A DNA stretch of 64,000 nucleotides from Clostridium aceticum. GTDB taxonomy: Bacteria; Bacillota; Clostridia; Peptostreptococcales; Natronincolaceae. Each line of letters opens with the position of its first letter. Position 1 is the first letter of the stretch. The notes beneath the pieces are model-generated. The model was not told where the DNA came from, searched no databases, and saw nothing but the letters and a program-made list of their open reading frames with translations. The stretch covers positions 2,657,418 through 2,721,417 of the forward strand of contig NZ_CP009687.1 in assembly GCF_001042715.1 (NCBI RefSeq), written 5' to 3'. A program made the translations under genes and the position numbers. This document shows, piece by piece, positions 16,444-25,330 of the stretch.

Positions 16444-17445
16444 ATGAAAAAGATTTTATCATTTTTACTTGCTATGATTATGATGTTAGGTGTATTAACT
16501 GCTTGTTCAAACAGCACAGATTCTTCTGGAACAGAAGATGCTGCTGCAACAAAGACCTTCAAAATCGGTGTTATCCAACCTATGGATCATCCTTCCTTAA
16601 ATCAAATCCGAGAGACCATTATTTCAGAATTAGAGGCACTTTCCTCAAATGATGGAATTAAAATTGAAATTGATTTTAAAAATGCCAATGGAGATATAAG
16701 TTTATTGCCTTCTATTATACAAAATATGTTAGGTAGCGGTGTTGACATGCTTGTTCCAATTGGTACCAGTACTGCTCAAGCTGCTAAGGCCTCTGCCACC
16801 ACTGTTCCTATTGTATTTTCTGCAGTTAGCAGTCCCATAGAAGCTGGTCTTGTTACTTCCTTTGAAGCAACAACAGAAAATATTACTGGTGTTTCAAACG
16901 CAATTGCTATTGAAGATATCTTTCAGCTAGCAAGTGAGCTCACCCCAGATGTAAAAGTGTTTGGTTTTATCTATAATAGCAGCGAAATAAACTCTGCAAC
17001 CGGCATCAATAGAGCAAAGGCTTATTGTGATGAACATGGTATAGCGTATAAAGAAGCTACCATCACAGGTACTGCTGATCTACAACAGGCTGCAGCCTCC
17101 TTAGTGGGGTCAGTGGATGCCTTCTTCACACCAAATGATAACACGGTTGCTTCTGCAATGCCGACTTATCTTCAGGTTGCAATGGATGCAAATCTTCCTA
17201 CTTATGTGGGAGCTGACTCTATGGTTGCTGATGGAGCTTTAGCAACAGTAGGTATCGATTATACTTTACTGGGAAAGCAGACGGTTCTCATGATTTCACG
17301 TATTCTTCAGGGTGAAACCATTGAAGAAAACCATGTTGAGCAGATTGCTGAATATGCTAAAATGATTAATATCAATACAGCCGAGAACTTAGATATCACC
17401 ATCCCCGATGAATTAATGAAGGAATTTGTTATTATCGGTGAATAA
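16444..17445 (+). CDS. trpX: ABC transporter substrate-binding lipoprotein, TrpX type
   Basis: Exported solute-binding protein of 333 residues (ABC substrate-binding family PF04392). The lipobox is VLTAC at the end of a typical signal, followed by a Ser/Thr-rich linker and then FKIGVIQPMDHPSLNQIRE, the two-lobed periplasmic-type fold with VPIGTSTAQAAKA and PIVFSAVSSPIEAGLV. This family with its permease and ATPase is called TrpXYZ when behind tryptophan-specific T-boxes. The UGG T-box directly upstream makes tryptophan, or a precursor, the likely substrate. GGAGAG precedes the ATG. First gene of a three-gene operon. Confidence 0.88.
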   Translation: MKKILSFLLAMIMMLGVLTACSNSTDSSGTEDAAATKTFKIGVIQPMDHPSLNQIRETIISELEALSSNDGIKIEIDFKNANGDISLLPSIIQNMLGSGVDMLVPIGTSTAQAAKASATTVPIVFSAVSSPIEAGLVTSFEATTENITGVSNAIAIEDIFQLASELTPDVKVFGFIYNSSEINSATGINRAKAYCDEHGIAYKEATITGTADLQQAAASLVGSVDAFFTPNDNTVASAMPTYLQVAMDANLPTYVGADSMVADGALATVGIDYTLLGKQTVLMISRILQGETIEENHVEQIAEYAKMININTAENLDITIPDELMKEFVIIGE

Positions 17446-17480
17446 TACTTAATTCTTGATTCTTAGAGAGGAAGAAAAAT

Positions 17481-18386
17481 ATGACACTATTAATTGGCTC
17501 CATACAACTCGGACTATTATATGCCATAATGGCATTGGGAATTTATATAACCTTTCGTATTTTAAATGTACCGGACTTAACTGTTGATGGTAGCTTTTCC
17601 CTTGGTATGGCCTGTGCTGCGGTGATTACTGTAGCCGGCTATCCCTTCCTTGCCCTACTGGTTGCCATGATTGCTGGTGCATTGGCTGGGTTTAGCACCG
17701 GGCTTTTGCAAACCAAGTTAAGTATACACCCTATTTTATCTGGTATTTTGGTTATGACAGGATTATATACAGTAAACTTAGGGATTATGGGAGGAAGAGC
17801 AAACCTATCTGTTGTTGGTAGTGAGACCTTGTTTATGAAGGCAGAGTCTATCATCGTTTCTCAAAATGGTTTGGGAAGAACGTTTTTGGCTTTGTTGGCA
17901 TGTATCGTCATCATAGGGATTCTGTCTATTGTCTTTAAAACAAGATTTGGGCTGACCATCCGAGCCACTGGAGACAATGAGGAAATGGTTCGCTCCTCCT
18001 CTATCAATGCAAATACTTCAAAGTGTGTTGGATTGGCTATGGGTAATGCCTGTGTTGCTTTATCTGGCGCTTTGATCTGTCAGTATCAAATGTTTTCTGA
18101 TGTAGGCTCTGGAAGCGGTATGGTGGTCATTGGTCTAGCTTCAGTAATTATTGGAGAAACCTTGTTTGGCAGACGCTCTGTGACCTTTGGTCTGATTTCT
18201 TCAGCAGTAGGGTCTATTATCTACAGAATCATCATTGCCTTCGCTCTAAAAATCGATCTTTTCCCTTCCTATGCTTTAAAGTTAGTTTCTGCAGTTATTG
18301 TAGCGGTTGCTCTTTCCGTACCTTCTATAAAGGCTAGTATAGAACAAAGTAAAAAGAGAAGGGAGGCTACAAACCGTTTAAGTTAA
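17481..18386 (+). CDS. trpY: ABC transporter permease, TrpY type
   Basis: Integral membrane permease of 301 residues in the branched-chain-amino-acid-type permease superfamily. About eight membrane helices are visible. The N-terminal FRILNVPDLTVDGSFSLG is characteristic of the permeases paired with PF04392 binding proteins, and GLTIRATGDNEEMVRSSSIN resembles the coupling loop. It lies 35 nt downstream of trpX and 19 nt before trpZ, with AGAGAGGAAG as ribosome binding site. Confidence 0.88.
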   Translation: MTLLIGSIQLGLLYAIMALGIYITFRILNVPDLTVDGSFSLGMACAAVITVAGYPFLALLVAMIAGALAGFSTGLLQTKLSIHPILSGILVMTGLYTVNLGIMGGRANLSVVGSETLFMKAESIIVSQNGLGRTFLALLACIVIIGILSIVFKTRFGLTIRATGDNEEMVRSSSINANTSKCVGLAMGNACVALSGALICQYQMFSDVGSGSGMVVIGLASVIIGETLFGRRSVTFGLISSAVGSIIYRIIIAFALKIDLFPSYALKLVSAVIVAVALSVPSIKASIEQSKKRREATNRLS

Positions 18387-18405
18387 GAAATGGTTTGGAA
18401 CAATT

Positions 18406-19197
18406 ATGTTAAACTTAAGGAATGTTAGCAAAACTTTTTATCCTGGAACAGCAAACGAAAAGAAAGCTTTGAACGCATTAGATCTTCATTTGGATTCAGG
18501 TGATTTTGTTACCATCATTGGTTCCAATGGCGCTGGAAAATCTACATTATTTAATACCATTGCTGGGGCTTATTATATAGATCATGGCTCCATCACTCTT
18601 GACAATAAAAACATCACAGGACTTGCCGACTATAAACGGGCATATGATATCGGAAGACTTATGCAGGACCCAATGAAGGGCACTGCCCCTTCTATGACTA
18701 TCGAAGAAAACCTAGCCCTTGCCTACACAAGAAAGGCTAAAAAAAGCTTCTTTGCTCTAAATAAAAAAGATTCTTCTTATTTCAGAGAATTGTTAGCCAG
18801 CCTAGATTTAGGTTTAGAGGACCGTATGAAAACAAAGGTAGGTCATTTATCAGGAGGTCAAAGACAAGCGGTTACCCTTCTGATGTGTACCATTTCTTCA
18901 CCTAAACTTTTGCTTTTAGATGAACATACCGCCGCCCTTGACCCGCTGACAGCTCAAAAGATTCTTAAAATCACTACAGATATTGTTGCTGAATCAAAAA
19001 TAACCACCATGATGATTACCCACGATATACAAGCGGCCCTTTCCCTTGGTAATCGTACCATTATGATGGATGCTGGTGAGATTATTCTAGATATTAAAGG
19101 GGAAGAACGAAGAAAAATGACGGTGGAGGAACTGTTAGTCTACTATTCTAAAGAAAGAAAAAAACAGCTGGTGAATGATCGAATGTTGCTGGCTTAA
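18406..19197 (+). CDS. trpZ: ABC transporter ATP-binding protein, TrpZ type
   Basis: ATPase of 263 residues. Walker A is GSNGAGKST (about 45), the Q-loop is near RLMQDP, the signature is LSGGQRQA and Walker B is LLLLDEHTAALDP, with H-loop THD. It powers the TrpXY importer. The ribosome binding site is weak (TTGGAACAATT), so translation may depend on coupling with trpY. Last gene before a shared terminator. Confidence 0.9.
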   Translation: MLNLRNVSKTFYPGTANEKKALNALDLHLDSGDFVTIIGSNGAGKSTLFNTIAGAYYIDHGSITLDNKNITGLADYKRAYDIGRLMQDPMKGTAPSMTIEENLALAYTRKAKKSFFALNKKDSSYFRELLASLDLGLEDRMKTKVGHLSGGQRQAVTLLMCTISSPKLLLLDEHTAALDPLTAQKILKITTDIVAESKITTMMITHDIQAALSLGNRTIMMDAGEIILDIKGEERRKMTVEELLVYYSKERKKQLVNDRMLLA

Positions 19198-19235
19198 GTA
19201 AGAAAAGATTTTAAATATAATTTTCTTACCATCAT

Positions 19236-19286
19236 AAAAACACTCCCTTATTGCACTTATGATATGCTCCAATAGGGGGTGTTTTT
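19236..19286. terminator. bidirectional terminator between trpXYZ and the van cluster
   Basis: AAAAACACTCCCTTATTG (19236-19253) pairs with CAATAGGGGGTGTTTTT (19270-19286), with A/T runs on both sides. It serves the convergent trpZ and vanT genes. Confidence 0.88.
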
Positions 19287-19331
19287 ATTCTTTTTATCCT
19301 TGTTTTTTTAAAAGGCATTAGCCCCTCGTCT

Positions 19332-21527
19332 CTAAGTGTAGCTCTCCAAGTGTAGAATAGATGGCTTTTTTTCCTCAATTCTCCGATGTTCTAGCTTGTT
19401 AGAGGAAGTTTTTTCTACATAAATTTTTTCAAGCCGACTGCCTAGTCTACTGACCAGTTCATTGGTAATGGTTACAGCTTGTCCAGCTACTTCTTCTGCG
19501 GTGATTTTTTCTTTGCCTTCTTCCCCTATTATTGTAATTATATCACCTTGTTCTACATTTGGAATGTTGGTAACATCAATGGTCAACTGATCCATACAGA
19601 TTCTACCTATGATTGGTACCTTTATACCCCTTAGGAGAACATGACCACAAGTAAGATTTCTAGGAATACCATCTGCATAACCAAGGGTGACGGTGGCAAT
19701 TTTCATTGGAGCATTGACTACAAATTGTCTTCCATAGCCTATAGTTTCAGAAGCTTCAAGGGTTTTTATGATAGAGATTCTAGCTTTAATAGAAAGTACT
19801 GGTCGAAGTTTAACCTTTGCTTTTGTTTCATCCCTCTCATTACTCAACAGACCATACAGGGCAATACCCAGTCGTGCATAATCACAGGAGATCTCTGGAT
19901 AGTTTAATACCCCATAGCTGCTTTGGATATGAAGTTTAAGTGAAGAATAGCCTAATCCCTTTAAGTGGTCTACTACCTTATAAAAGTTTTCAACCTGCTG
20001 TCTAGTAAAAACTGCATCCTTCTTCATTTGGCTATCAGCTACACATAAATGCGTATATGCTCCTTCAATAGCCAGGTTCCGCAGTTGAAATATTTTTGTG
20101 ATTTCATCTATATGACGAAAGTTTTCACCTAAACGATTCATACCAGTATCAATCTTAATATGAACCCGTACTTTTTTTCCATACTGATTCAAAACAGTAG
20201 CATAATGATAGTCTACAACCGTTTGAGTTAGATCATACTTTACCACCCTGCCAACTTCTTCTGGATAAGTATAACCTAAAATCAAAATACATCCCTTTAT
20301 ACCACTTTTTCTAAGACGAATTCCTTCCTCCAATGATGCCACTGCAAAGGCATTGGCCCCCATCTTCTGTAATTCGTAAGCAATTTGAAGATCTCCATGC
20401 CCATAAGCATCGGCTTTAACCACCGCCATGACTTGACATCCTTTAGGCAGCAACTCTTTTAACTGTAAAAAATTATGCTTTAAATTTGATAAATCAATTT
20501 CTAACCAAGCTCTTCCCTTTTGATCCGAACTTTTTTTCTCTTTATTCCATATAAAGTTGACGATTATAGAAATAAAAACCGACAAAAATGCAACCCCTAT
20601 AAAGTGTAATATACTGTTCTCTACGAAAAAAGCCTCTGTTTTTGTTAACCTAGCGAAGCCTCTAATCAAAACAATACACCATGGGTGGATCACATAAATT
20701 AACATAGCAATCCTACGCAGTGACTTCTGGCTTCTACCTTTCCACAGAAGAAGCATTTGAAAAAGAAAATACATAGAGGGCAGCAAAGCTATATACATAC
20801 TATCATGTCTAGGGGCTGAAAAGTGGTGTAACAATAAGCCTTCTACGATTAAAACTGATAAAGACAGCAAAAGCCCCACCATACTGGTTTTAAAGGAATG
20901 TCTCTGAGGAGTTTTGGAGAATAATGCTCCTAAAAACAAATAAATAGGAGAAAAAAACAAACCATTCCTTGTATAGTCAAAGAAAAAAAACAAAATGTCA
21001 TAGAAACTTCTTAAAAGAGGAATTTCATTAGCTATGCCATAGTAACTGTCACCAAACACACCTATCAAGTAAAGTAACAGTGCTACAATTATTGCAGTGT
21101 GTATTTTACAGTGCTTTAATAAAAGAAGAAACACCCCCGCCCCTATGATAATAGCAGGAAAATACCACAGATGATAAAAAGTTCCGTTAAAAAAAATATT
21201 CCTCAAAATAGAAGCCCCTACATATTTTCCGCTAAAGTGTCCTGCATAAAGATTCAAAGGTAGATATAATAAAATTGACACACTGTAAAGCTTGGCTATT
21301 TTTAGCGAGAAGTTTTTATAGGAAAAACTTCCTTCATCATAAGAGGAAAAAACAAAGAATCCTGTTGTCATAAAGAAAAAAGGAACAGCAACCCGCCCTA
21401 TTATCCTTGTTAAAATCAAATCCGCCCCTGTGTTTACAGATAATAAAGGAAAGGTATGAATAGCAATTACTAAAATAGCTGCAATAAAACGAAAATAATC
21501 AATTCCTTTATACGCTTTGTCTTTCAT
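19332..21527 (-). CDS. vanT: membrane serine/alanine racemase VanT (acyltransferase-3 + racemase)
   Basis: Fusion protein of 731 residues. Residues 5-330 form an acyltransferase-3-like membrane domain with about ten helices, thought to take up L-serine. Residues 340-715 form a PLP-dependent alanine-racemase domain with the PLP lysine K371 in VVKADAYGHG and the second catalytic tyrosine in GLLS-linked TIGYGRQF/GRICMDQL segments. VanT makes D-serine for D-Ala-D-Ser peptidoglycan precursors. An upstream ATG at 21560 exists, but only the ATG at 21527 has a ribosome binding site (GGGGTG, 7 nt). It overlaps the vanXY end by 20 bp. The architecture is diagnostic for VanT of VanC/E/G types. Confidence 0.92.
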   Translation of the reverse strand: MKDKAYKGIDYFRFIAAILVIAIHTFPLLSVNTGADLILTRIIGRVAVPFFFMTTGFFVFSSYDEGSFSYKNFSLKIAKLYSVSILLYLPLNLYAGHFSGKYVGASILRNIFFNGTFYHLWYFPAIIIGAGVFLLLLKHCKIHTAIIVALLLYLIGVFGDSYYGIANEIPLLRSFYDILFFFFDYTRNGLFFSPIYLFLGALFSKTPQRHSFKTSMVGLLLSLSVLIVEGLLLHHFSAPRHDSMYIALLPSMYFLFQMLLLWKGRSQKSLRRIAMLIYVIHPWCIVLIRGFARLTKTEAFFVENSILHFIGVAFLSVFISIIVNFIWNKEKKSSDQKGRAWLEIDLSNLKHNFLQLKELLPKGCQVMAVVKADAYGHGDLQIAYELQKMGANAFAVASLEEGIRLRKSGIKGCILILGYTYPEEVGRVVKYDLTQTVVDYHYATVLNQYGKKVRVHIKIDTGMNRLGENFRHIDEITKIFQLRNLAIEGAYTHLCVADSQMKKDAVFTRQQVENFYKVVDHLKGLGYSSLKLHIQSSYGVLNYPEISCDYARLGIALYGLLSNERDETKAKVKLRPVLSIKARISIIKTLEASETIGYGRQFVVNAPMKIATVTLGYADGIPRNLTCGHVLLRGIKVPIIGRICMDQLTIDVTNIPNVEQGDIITIIGEEGKEKITAEEVAGQAVTITNELVSRLGSRLEKIYVEKTSSNKLEHRRIEEKKPSILHLESYT

Positions 21528-22290
21528 AATTTTCACCCCATACAGTAATAATTCCACCATCTACGTTATTACCGGATATCTGCCACATACCATTAGGCTC
21601 TTGAATCGCAACAGAATTTCCCTCTATAAGATTTACATAAGATACCTGAATTTCTCGTCCTTTTTCCTGAAATAATAATGGATTTTTGTTATAAATATGA
21701 TTTCTAAGAAGGTCTATATATTCCTCCAAAGTAAGCTTCAAGTTCTCTATGATTTTAGAATGAGGATAACCCACATATCGAAAATGCCATGGTTCTTGTC
21801 CAATACCTGTAATCCTTTCTTTTCCTTTTTGATATCGCTCAATAAAACCAAAGTCTGCTGCCCTCTCTCTAAATTTCTGGCAGATTCCGTGGTAAGGAAA
21901 ATCAGGACAAATGAAGTCAATATCCTGTTTTTTTTCTGCTACATCTATAGCAAATCCTGTCTGATGCTCACTGCAATTAGGTAATGCTACATACTTGAGG
22001 GTAAATGCTTCACCATTTTCCCTCATGGAATTTTGAAAGATTTCTTGCTGCTCCTGTAAAGAACGATAGCCGCTGATGGGAACAATACTGTCTTCAGCTT
22101 TGCAGGCCTTAATTAATTGAGATAACATGACAGCAGAGCGTACTTCTAAAAAAATATCTTCGCAGACTTCATCTACAGGGACAAATCGATGATTCTTGAT
22201 GATCTCCTTCTGATAAATAGGATATTGTTGATTTACAAGGATAAGATGTCCTTTATATATATTTTTTCTAGTAAGTTCTATTTTTTTCAT
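21508..22290 (-). CDS. vanXY: D,D-peptidase/carboxypeptidase VanXY
   Basis: Zinc peptidase of the M15/VanY group, 260 residues, with no signal peptide or membrane anchor, which points to the cytoplasmic VanXY type rather than VanY. Zinc ligands are visible in CSEHQTGFAIDV (H and D) and EPWHFRYVG (catalytic E and H), and the substrate-binding SGYRSLQEQQEIF is present. VanXY removes normal D-Ala-D-Ala dipeptide and terminal D-Ala so that D-Ser-ended precursors dominate. It overlaps vanG by 23 bp and vanT by 20 bp, so the three are translationally coupled. Confidence 0.92.
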   Translation of the reverse strand: MKKIELTRKNIYKGHLILVNQQYPIYQKEIIKNHRFVPVDEVCEDIFLEVRSAVMLSQLIKACKAEDSIVPISGYRSLQEQQEIFQNSMRENGEAFTLKYVALPNCSEHQTGFAIDVAEKKQDIDFICPDFPYHGICQKFRERAADFGFIERYQKGKERITGIGQEPWHFRYVGYPHSKIIENLKLTLEEYIDLLRNHIYNKNPLLFQEKGREIQVSYVNLIEGNSVAIQEPNGMWQISGNNVDGGIITVWGENYERQSV

Positions 22291-23332
22291 CTTCTGTCAC
22301 CAATCCTATCAATTGATCTATTGTTTCTTCGAAGGCAAGTCCTGTGTGAGAAAGCATGCTGGGATACCTACTATGGGAGGTAAATCCAGGAATTGTGTTG
22401 ATTTCATTAAAAAAGATTTCCCCCTTAGGGGTTAAGAACATGTCCACCCTGGCAAGTCCCCTACATTCTAGAGCACGATATAGGATTGCTGCCGTCTCCT
22501 TCATTTCCTTTGCTTTTTCAGAAGTAATTCTTGCAGGTATATGAATTTTTGAGGTTTCTAAAGTGTATTTTTCTTTATGATCAAAAAACCCTTTTTGAAG
22601 TTCAATTTCATCTAATGCCCCCATAATTAACTCTTCATTTCCTAAGACAGCACATCCCACTTCAAAACCTTCCACCGCCTCCTCAATAACTACCTTATCA
22701 TCATGAATAAAGGCCAGCTGAAGGGCATCTATTAACTGATTTTTGTTGTCAATTTTTGTAATACCAAAAGAAGATCCTGCCTTTGAAGGTTTTACAAAAA
22801 GAGGATATTTCAGCGTCTCTGTTTCCTTTAGCTTCTGCTGAAAGTCGTCATATTTTCTAACGATAACAAAGGGAGCTACCTTCACCCCAGCCCCCTGTGC
22901 CACTAAATGGGCAAGGTCTTTGTCCATACAAAGAGCAGAAGAAAGGGTGTTGCATCCTACAAAAGGGATACCTGCTAACTCTAGTAATCCTTGCAGAGTA
23001 CCGTCTTCACCATTTTTTCCATGTATTATAGGAAACACTACATCCACATGCTCCTGTTTTACCTTATCACCGTAGAACTCTATAATGCCTTGTACTTCTC
23101 TACTTGGAGAAATCATAGCTGAAACGCAACTTTCATCAGTAAACCATGTATCATTTTTGATTTTATCTAAGCTCCCTCTATAACGAAGCCATGTCCCTTC
23201 TCTGGTAATTCCAATCAAAACCCCTTCGTATTTCTCTTTATTTAAGTGACTAATCAATGCATAAGCCGATTGTAGAGATACTGAATATTCTGTAGAACAT
23301 CCTCCAAATAAAATTGCTACTTTTTTCTTCAT
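22268..23332 (-). CDS. vanG: D-alanine--D-serine ligase, VanG type
   Basis: ATP-grasp ligase of 354 residues. The N-terminus VAILFGGCSTEYSVSLQSA carries the Ddl/Van signature, the ATP-grasp core has KPSKAGSSFGI, and the C-terminus has EINTIPGFTSHSRYP. The omega-loop reads EKYTLETSKIHIPA, resembling VanG/VanC/VanE (D-Ser) ligases rather than VanA/B/D (D-Lac) enzymes. A housekeeping Ddl is less likely because of the flanking vanXY and vanT. GGGGAGG lies before the ATG. The first gene after a terminator-like hairpin that separates it from vanS, so it probably has its own regulated promoter. Confidence 0.92.
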   Translation of the reverse strand: MKKKVAILFGGCSTEYSVSLQSAYALISHLNKEKYEGVLIGITREGTWLRYRGSLDKIKNDTWFTDESCVSAMISPSREVQGIIEFYGDKVKQEHVDVVFPIIHGKNGEDGTLQGLLELAGIPFVGCNTLSSALCMDKDLAHLVAQGAGVKVAPFVIVRKYDDFQQKLKETETLKYPLFVKPSKAGSSFGITKIDNKNQLIDALQLAFIHDDKVVIEEAVEGFEVGCAVLGNEELIMGALDEIELQKGFFDHKEKYTLETSKIHIPARITSEKAKEMKETAAILYRALECRGLARVDMFLTPKGEIFFNEINTIPGFTSHSRYPSMLSHTGLAFEETIDQLIGLVTEDEKNRTY

Positions 23333-23390
23333 TGTATTTCCTCCCCTTATTTAATAAGTATTTTCTAGCTACTTTATAGCTTGTTTGAAA

Positions 23391-23441
23391 TAAAAAAACA
23401 CCATCTATCTCGATAATCCTATTTTATCGAAATAAATGATG
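23391..23441 (-). terminator. terminator between vanS and vanG
   Basis: On the minus strand CATCATTTATTTCGATAA pairs imperfectly with TTATCGAGATAGATGGTG, then seven T (23398-23392). This splits the cluster into a vanRS unit and a vanG-vanXY-vanT unit, as in the vanG cluster of Clostridioides difficile. Confidence 0.7.
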
Positions 23442-23503
23442 CTCTTTATCTGTTTTTACTTATAAAAGTCTTTAGATTTTCTAATGAATTTCTTACGATT
23501 TTC

Positions 23504-24610
23504 TTACGAAGGATTAGGGAGGGAAATCTCAAAGAGGATCCTTTCATTCTCACTGGAGGCTGTAATTTTTCCTCCATGGAGTTCAATAATCTCCTTGGCT
23601 ATGGCCAGCCCTAAACCTGATCCGCCATTTTCAGTGGTTCTAGCAGCGTCTAACCGATAGAATTGTTCAAATATGTGATTTAGCTTATGTGCAGGAATAG
23701 TATCTCCCTGATTGCAGAAACTTAAGATAATTTCTTGATCTCTTTGAACTGCTGTTATTTGAATTTCGGTGTTTGGATAGCTATAGCTGATGGCATTTCG
23801 AATCAAGTTATCGAAGACTCTTTCTAGTTTTTTTACATCACCTCGAAGAAAAATATCCTTTTCTACCCGCAGGGAACAGTTTAAAGCTTTTGGCTTCAAC
23901 AAAGGCTCAAATTCATAGGCAATTTGTTCTAACATCCTGGTTAAATTAAATTTAGTAGACTCTAAAGTTAAGTCCTTCAAATTAAATCTAGTGATTTCAA
24001 AAAACTCGTTGATAAGAGCCTCCAACCTCTGGGATTTTTCTAAAGAAATGGACAAGTACTTTTCTCTTAATGCCTGAGAGATTTGTCCTTCATCCCGCAA
24101 TAAGGTCAAATAACCGATGATGGAGGTAAGAGGGGTTTTTAAATCATGGGCTAAGTAAACAACCAGATCATTTTTTCTTTGTTCCGCCTCTTTTGCCAAT
24201 TGCTGATTTCTCACTATATTATACTTAATTTGATTTAACCTCTCTTCAACATCCTTTAATCCGTTAGGTAATTGAATCAAATCCGTATCATTTTCAAATA
24301 AGTCATCGATGGCTTTTGTCATTTTATGTACATATCCTATGGTTTTGTTCCAAAAATATAAGGTAATCAATAAAAACCCTATGCCCCAAACCAATAAAAA
24401 TAAGTAAAAGCTAAGACGATCCACAATTTGGAAGAAACGGTACCAAAAACCCCAAGGGGAATACCACACAATCACTCGATGTCCCACATAAATGCCTATA
24501 AAAAATAACAATGCCAGCCCAACGGTAAACAAAACTACTGTAAGGAAAAATTGTCCTAGTAGCTGAAGGGTTAGCTTAGTTTTAACTCCTGTTGTTTCAG
24601 TCTTTTTCAA
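23504..24610 (-). CDS. vanS: sensor histidine kinase VanS
   Basis: Membrane histidine kinase of 368 residues. Two helices (about 15-40 and 70-92) enclose a short extracellular loop of about 30 residues, then come the HAMP-like linker, the H-box LAHDLKTPLTSIIGY, an N-box (LIRNAISYS), and the G-boxes GSGLGLAIAKEI. The short external loop is typical for VanS of the VanB/G-like groups. The start is a TTG 14 bp inside the end of vanR; no closer ATG fits. It would phosphorylate VanR when glycopeptide or envelope stress is sensed; the signal is inference from family. Confidence 0.88.
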   Translation of the reverse strand: MKKTETTGVKTKLTLQLLGQFFLTVVLFTVGLALLFFIGIYVGHRVIVWYSPWGFWYRFFQIVDRLSFYLFLLVWGIGFLLITLYFWNKTIGYVHKMTKAIDDLFENDTDLIQLPNGLKDVEERLNQIKYNIVRNQQLAKEAEQRKNDLVVYLAHDLKTPLTSIIGYLTLLRDEGQISQALREKYLSISLEKSQRLEALINEFFEITRFNLKDLTLESTKFNLTRMLEQIAYEFEPLLKPKALNCSLRVEKDIFLRGDVKKLERVFDNLIRNAISYSYPNTEIQITAVQRDQEIILSFCNQGDTIPAHKLNHIFEQFYRLDAARTTENGGSGLGLAIAKEIIELHGGKITASSENERILFEISLPNPS

Positions 24611-25310
24611 TTTGGTAACCTACCCCCCATACGGTTTTAATGAACTTTGGTTTTCTTGGAGGCTCCTTCATTTTCTCCCTTATTCTCCCAATATGAGCCA
24701 TAACAGTATTGTTATTGTCTAAGTATTTGTCCCCCCATACTGCTTCAAAAAGCTCCTCAGAAGAAACTACTTTACCTCTGTTTTCACATAAGTACCATAA
24801 AATTGAAAATTCAATAGGGGTTAAAGATAGAGGCTCTCCATAAAGACTGCACTTATGGGTATCTTTGTTAATGATCAACCCTGAAAAATCAAATTCATTC
24901 ATATTTTCAACAGTTTTTGTTTCATTAACATCCAAAGTATTATAACGTGTATACCTTCTTAACTGAGCCTTCACCCTTGCCACCATTTCTAGTGGATTAA
25001 AGGGCTTTGTTATATAGTCATCTGCTCCAATGGTAAGCCCTGTAATTTTATCAATATTTTCTACTTTGGCAGTCAACATAATGACAGGATAATGATGCTT
25101 TTCCCTGATTTTTTGACAAATAGAAAATCCATCTATATCGGGGAGCATCACATCTAGGATAGCTAAGTCCAATTTCATAGTGTCGATACACTCTATGGCT
25201 TTTTTTCCTGTGTAAAATTTACAAACATTGTATCCCTCATTTTTAAGATATAATTCCACCAAATCAGCAATTTCTTTTTCATCATCTACAACTAATATAT
25301 TTATCTCCAT
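24597..25310 (-). CDS. vanR: response regulator VanR (OmpR family)
   Basis: OmpR/PhoB-type regulator of 237 residues. The receiver has VDDEKE near residue 8, the phospho-acceptor Asp in AILDVMLPDIDG, the Thr in MLTAK and Lys in TKPFNPLE. The winged-helix domain has LTPIEFSILWYL and GVGYQIEKD. It is expected to activate the vanG promoter. The gene begins only 20 nt after the stop of the SLH-GH18 gene, so some vanRS transcript may come from read-through. Confidence 0.9.
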   Translation of the reverse strand: MEINILVVDDEKEIADLVELYLKNEGYNVCKFYTGKKAIECIDTMKLDLAILDVMLPDIDGFSICQKIREKHHYPVIMLTAKVENIDKITGLTIGADDYITKPFNPLEMVARVKAQLRRYTRYNTLDVNETKTVENMNEFDFSGLIINKDTHKCSLYGEPLSLTPIEFSILWYLCENRGKVVSSEELFEAVWGDKYLDNNNTVMAHIGRIREKMKEPPRKPKFIKTVWGVGYQIEKD

Positions 25311-25330
25311 AACTTTACCTCTATTTTTTC

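Noticed and set aside
16362-16652. 96-residue plus-strand ORF starting inside the T-box/trpX junction
   Set aside because: Overlaps the trpX coding frame and lacks a ribosome binding site; trpX has an intact signal peptide.
22268-23332. Housekeeping D-Ala-D-Ala ligase
   Set aside because: The EKY-type omega-loop and the flanking vanXY and vanT genes indicate a D-Ser ligase.
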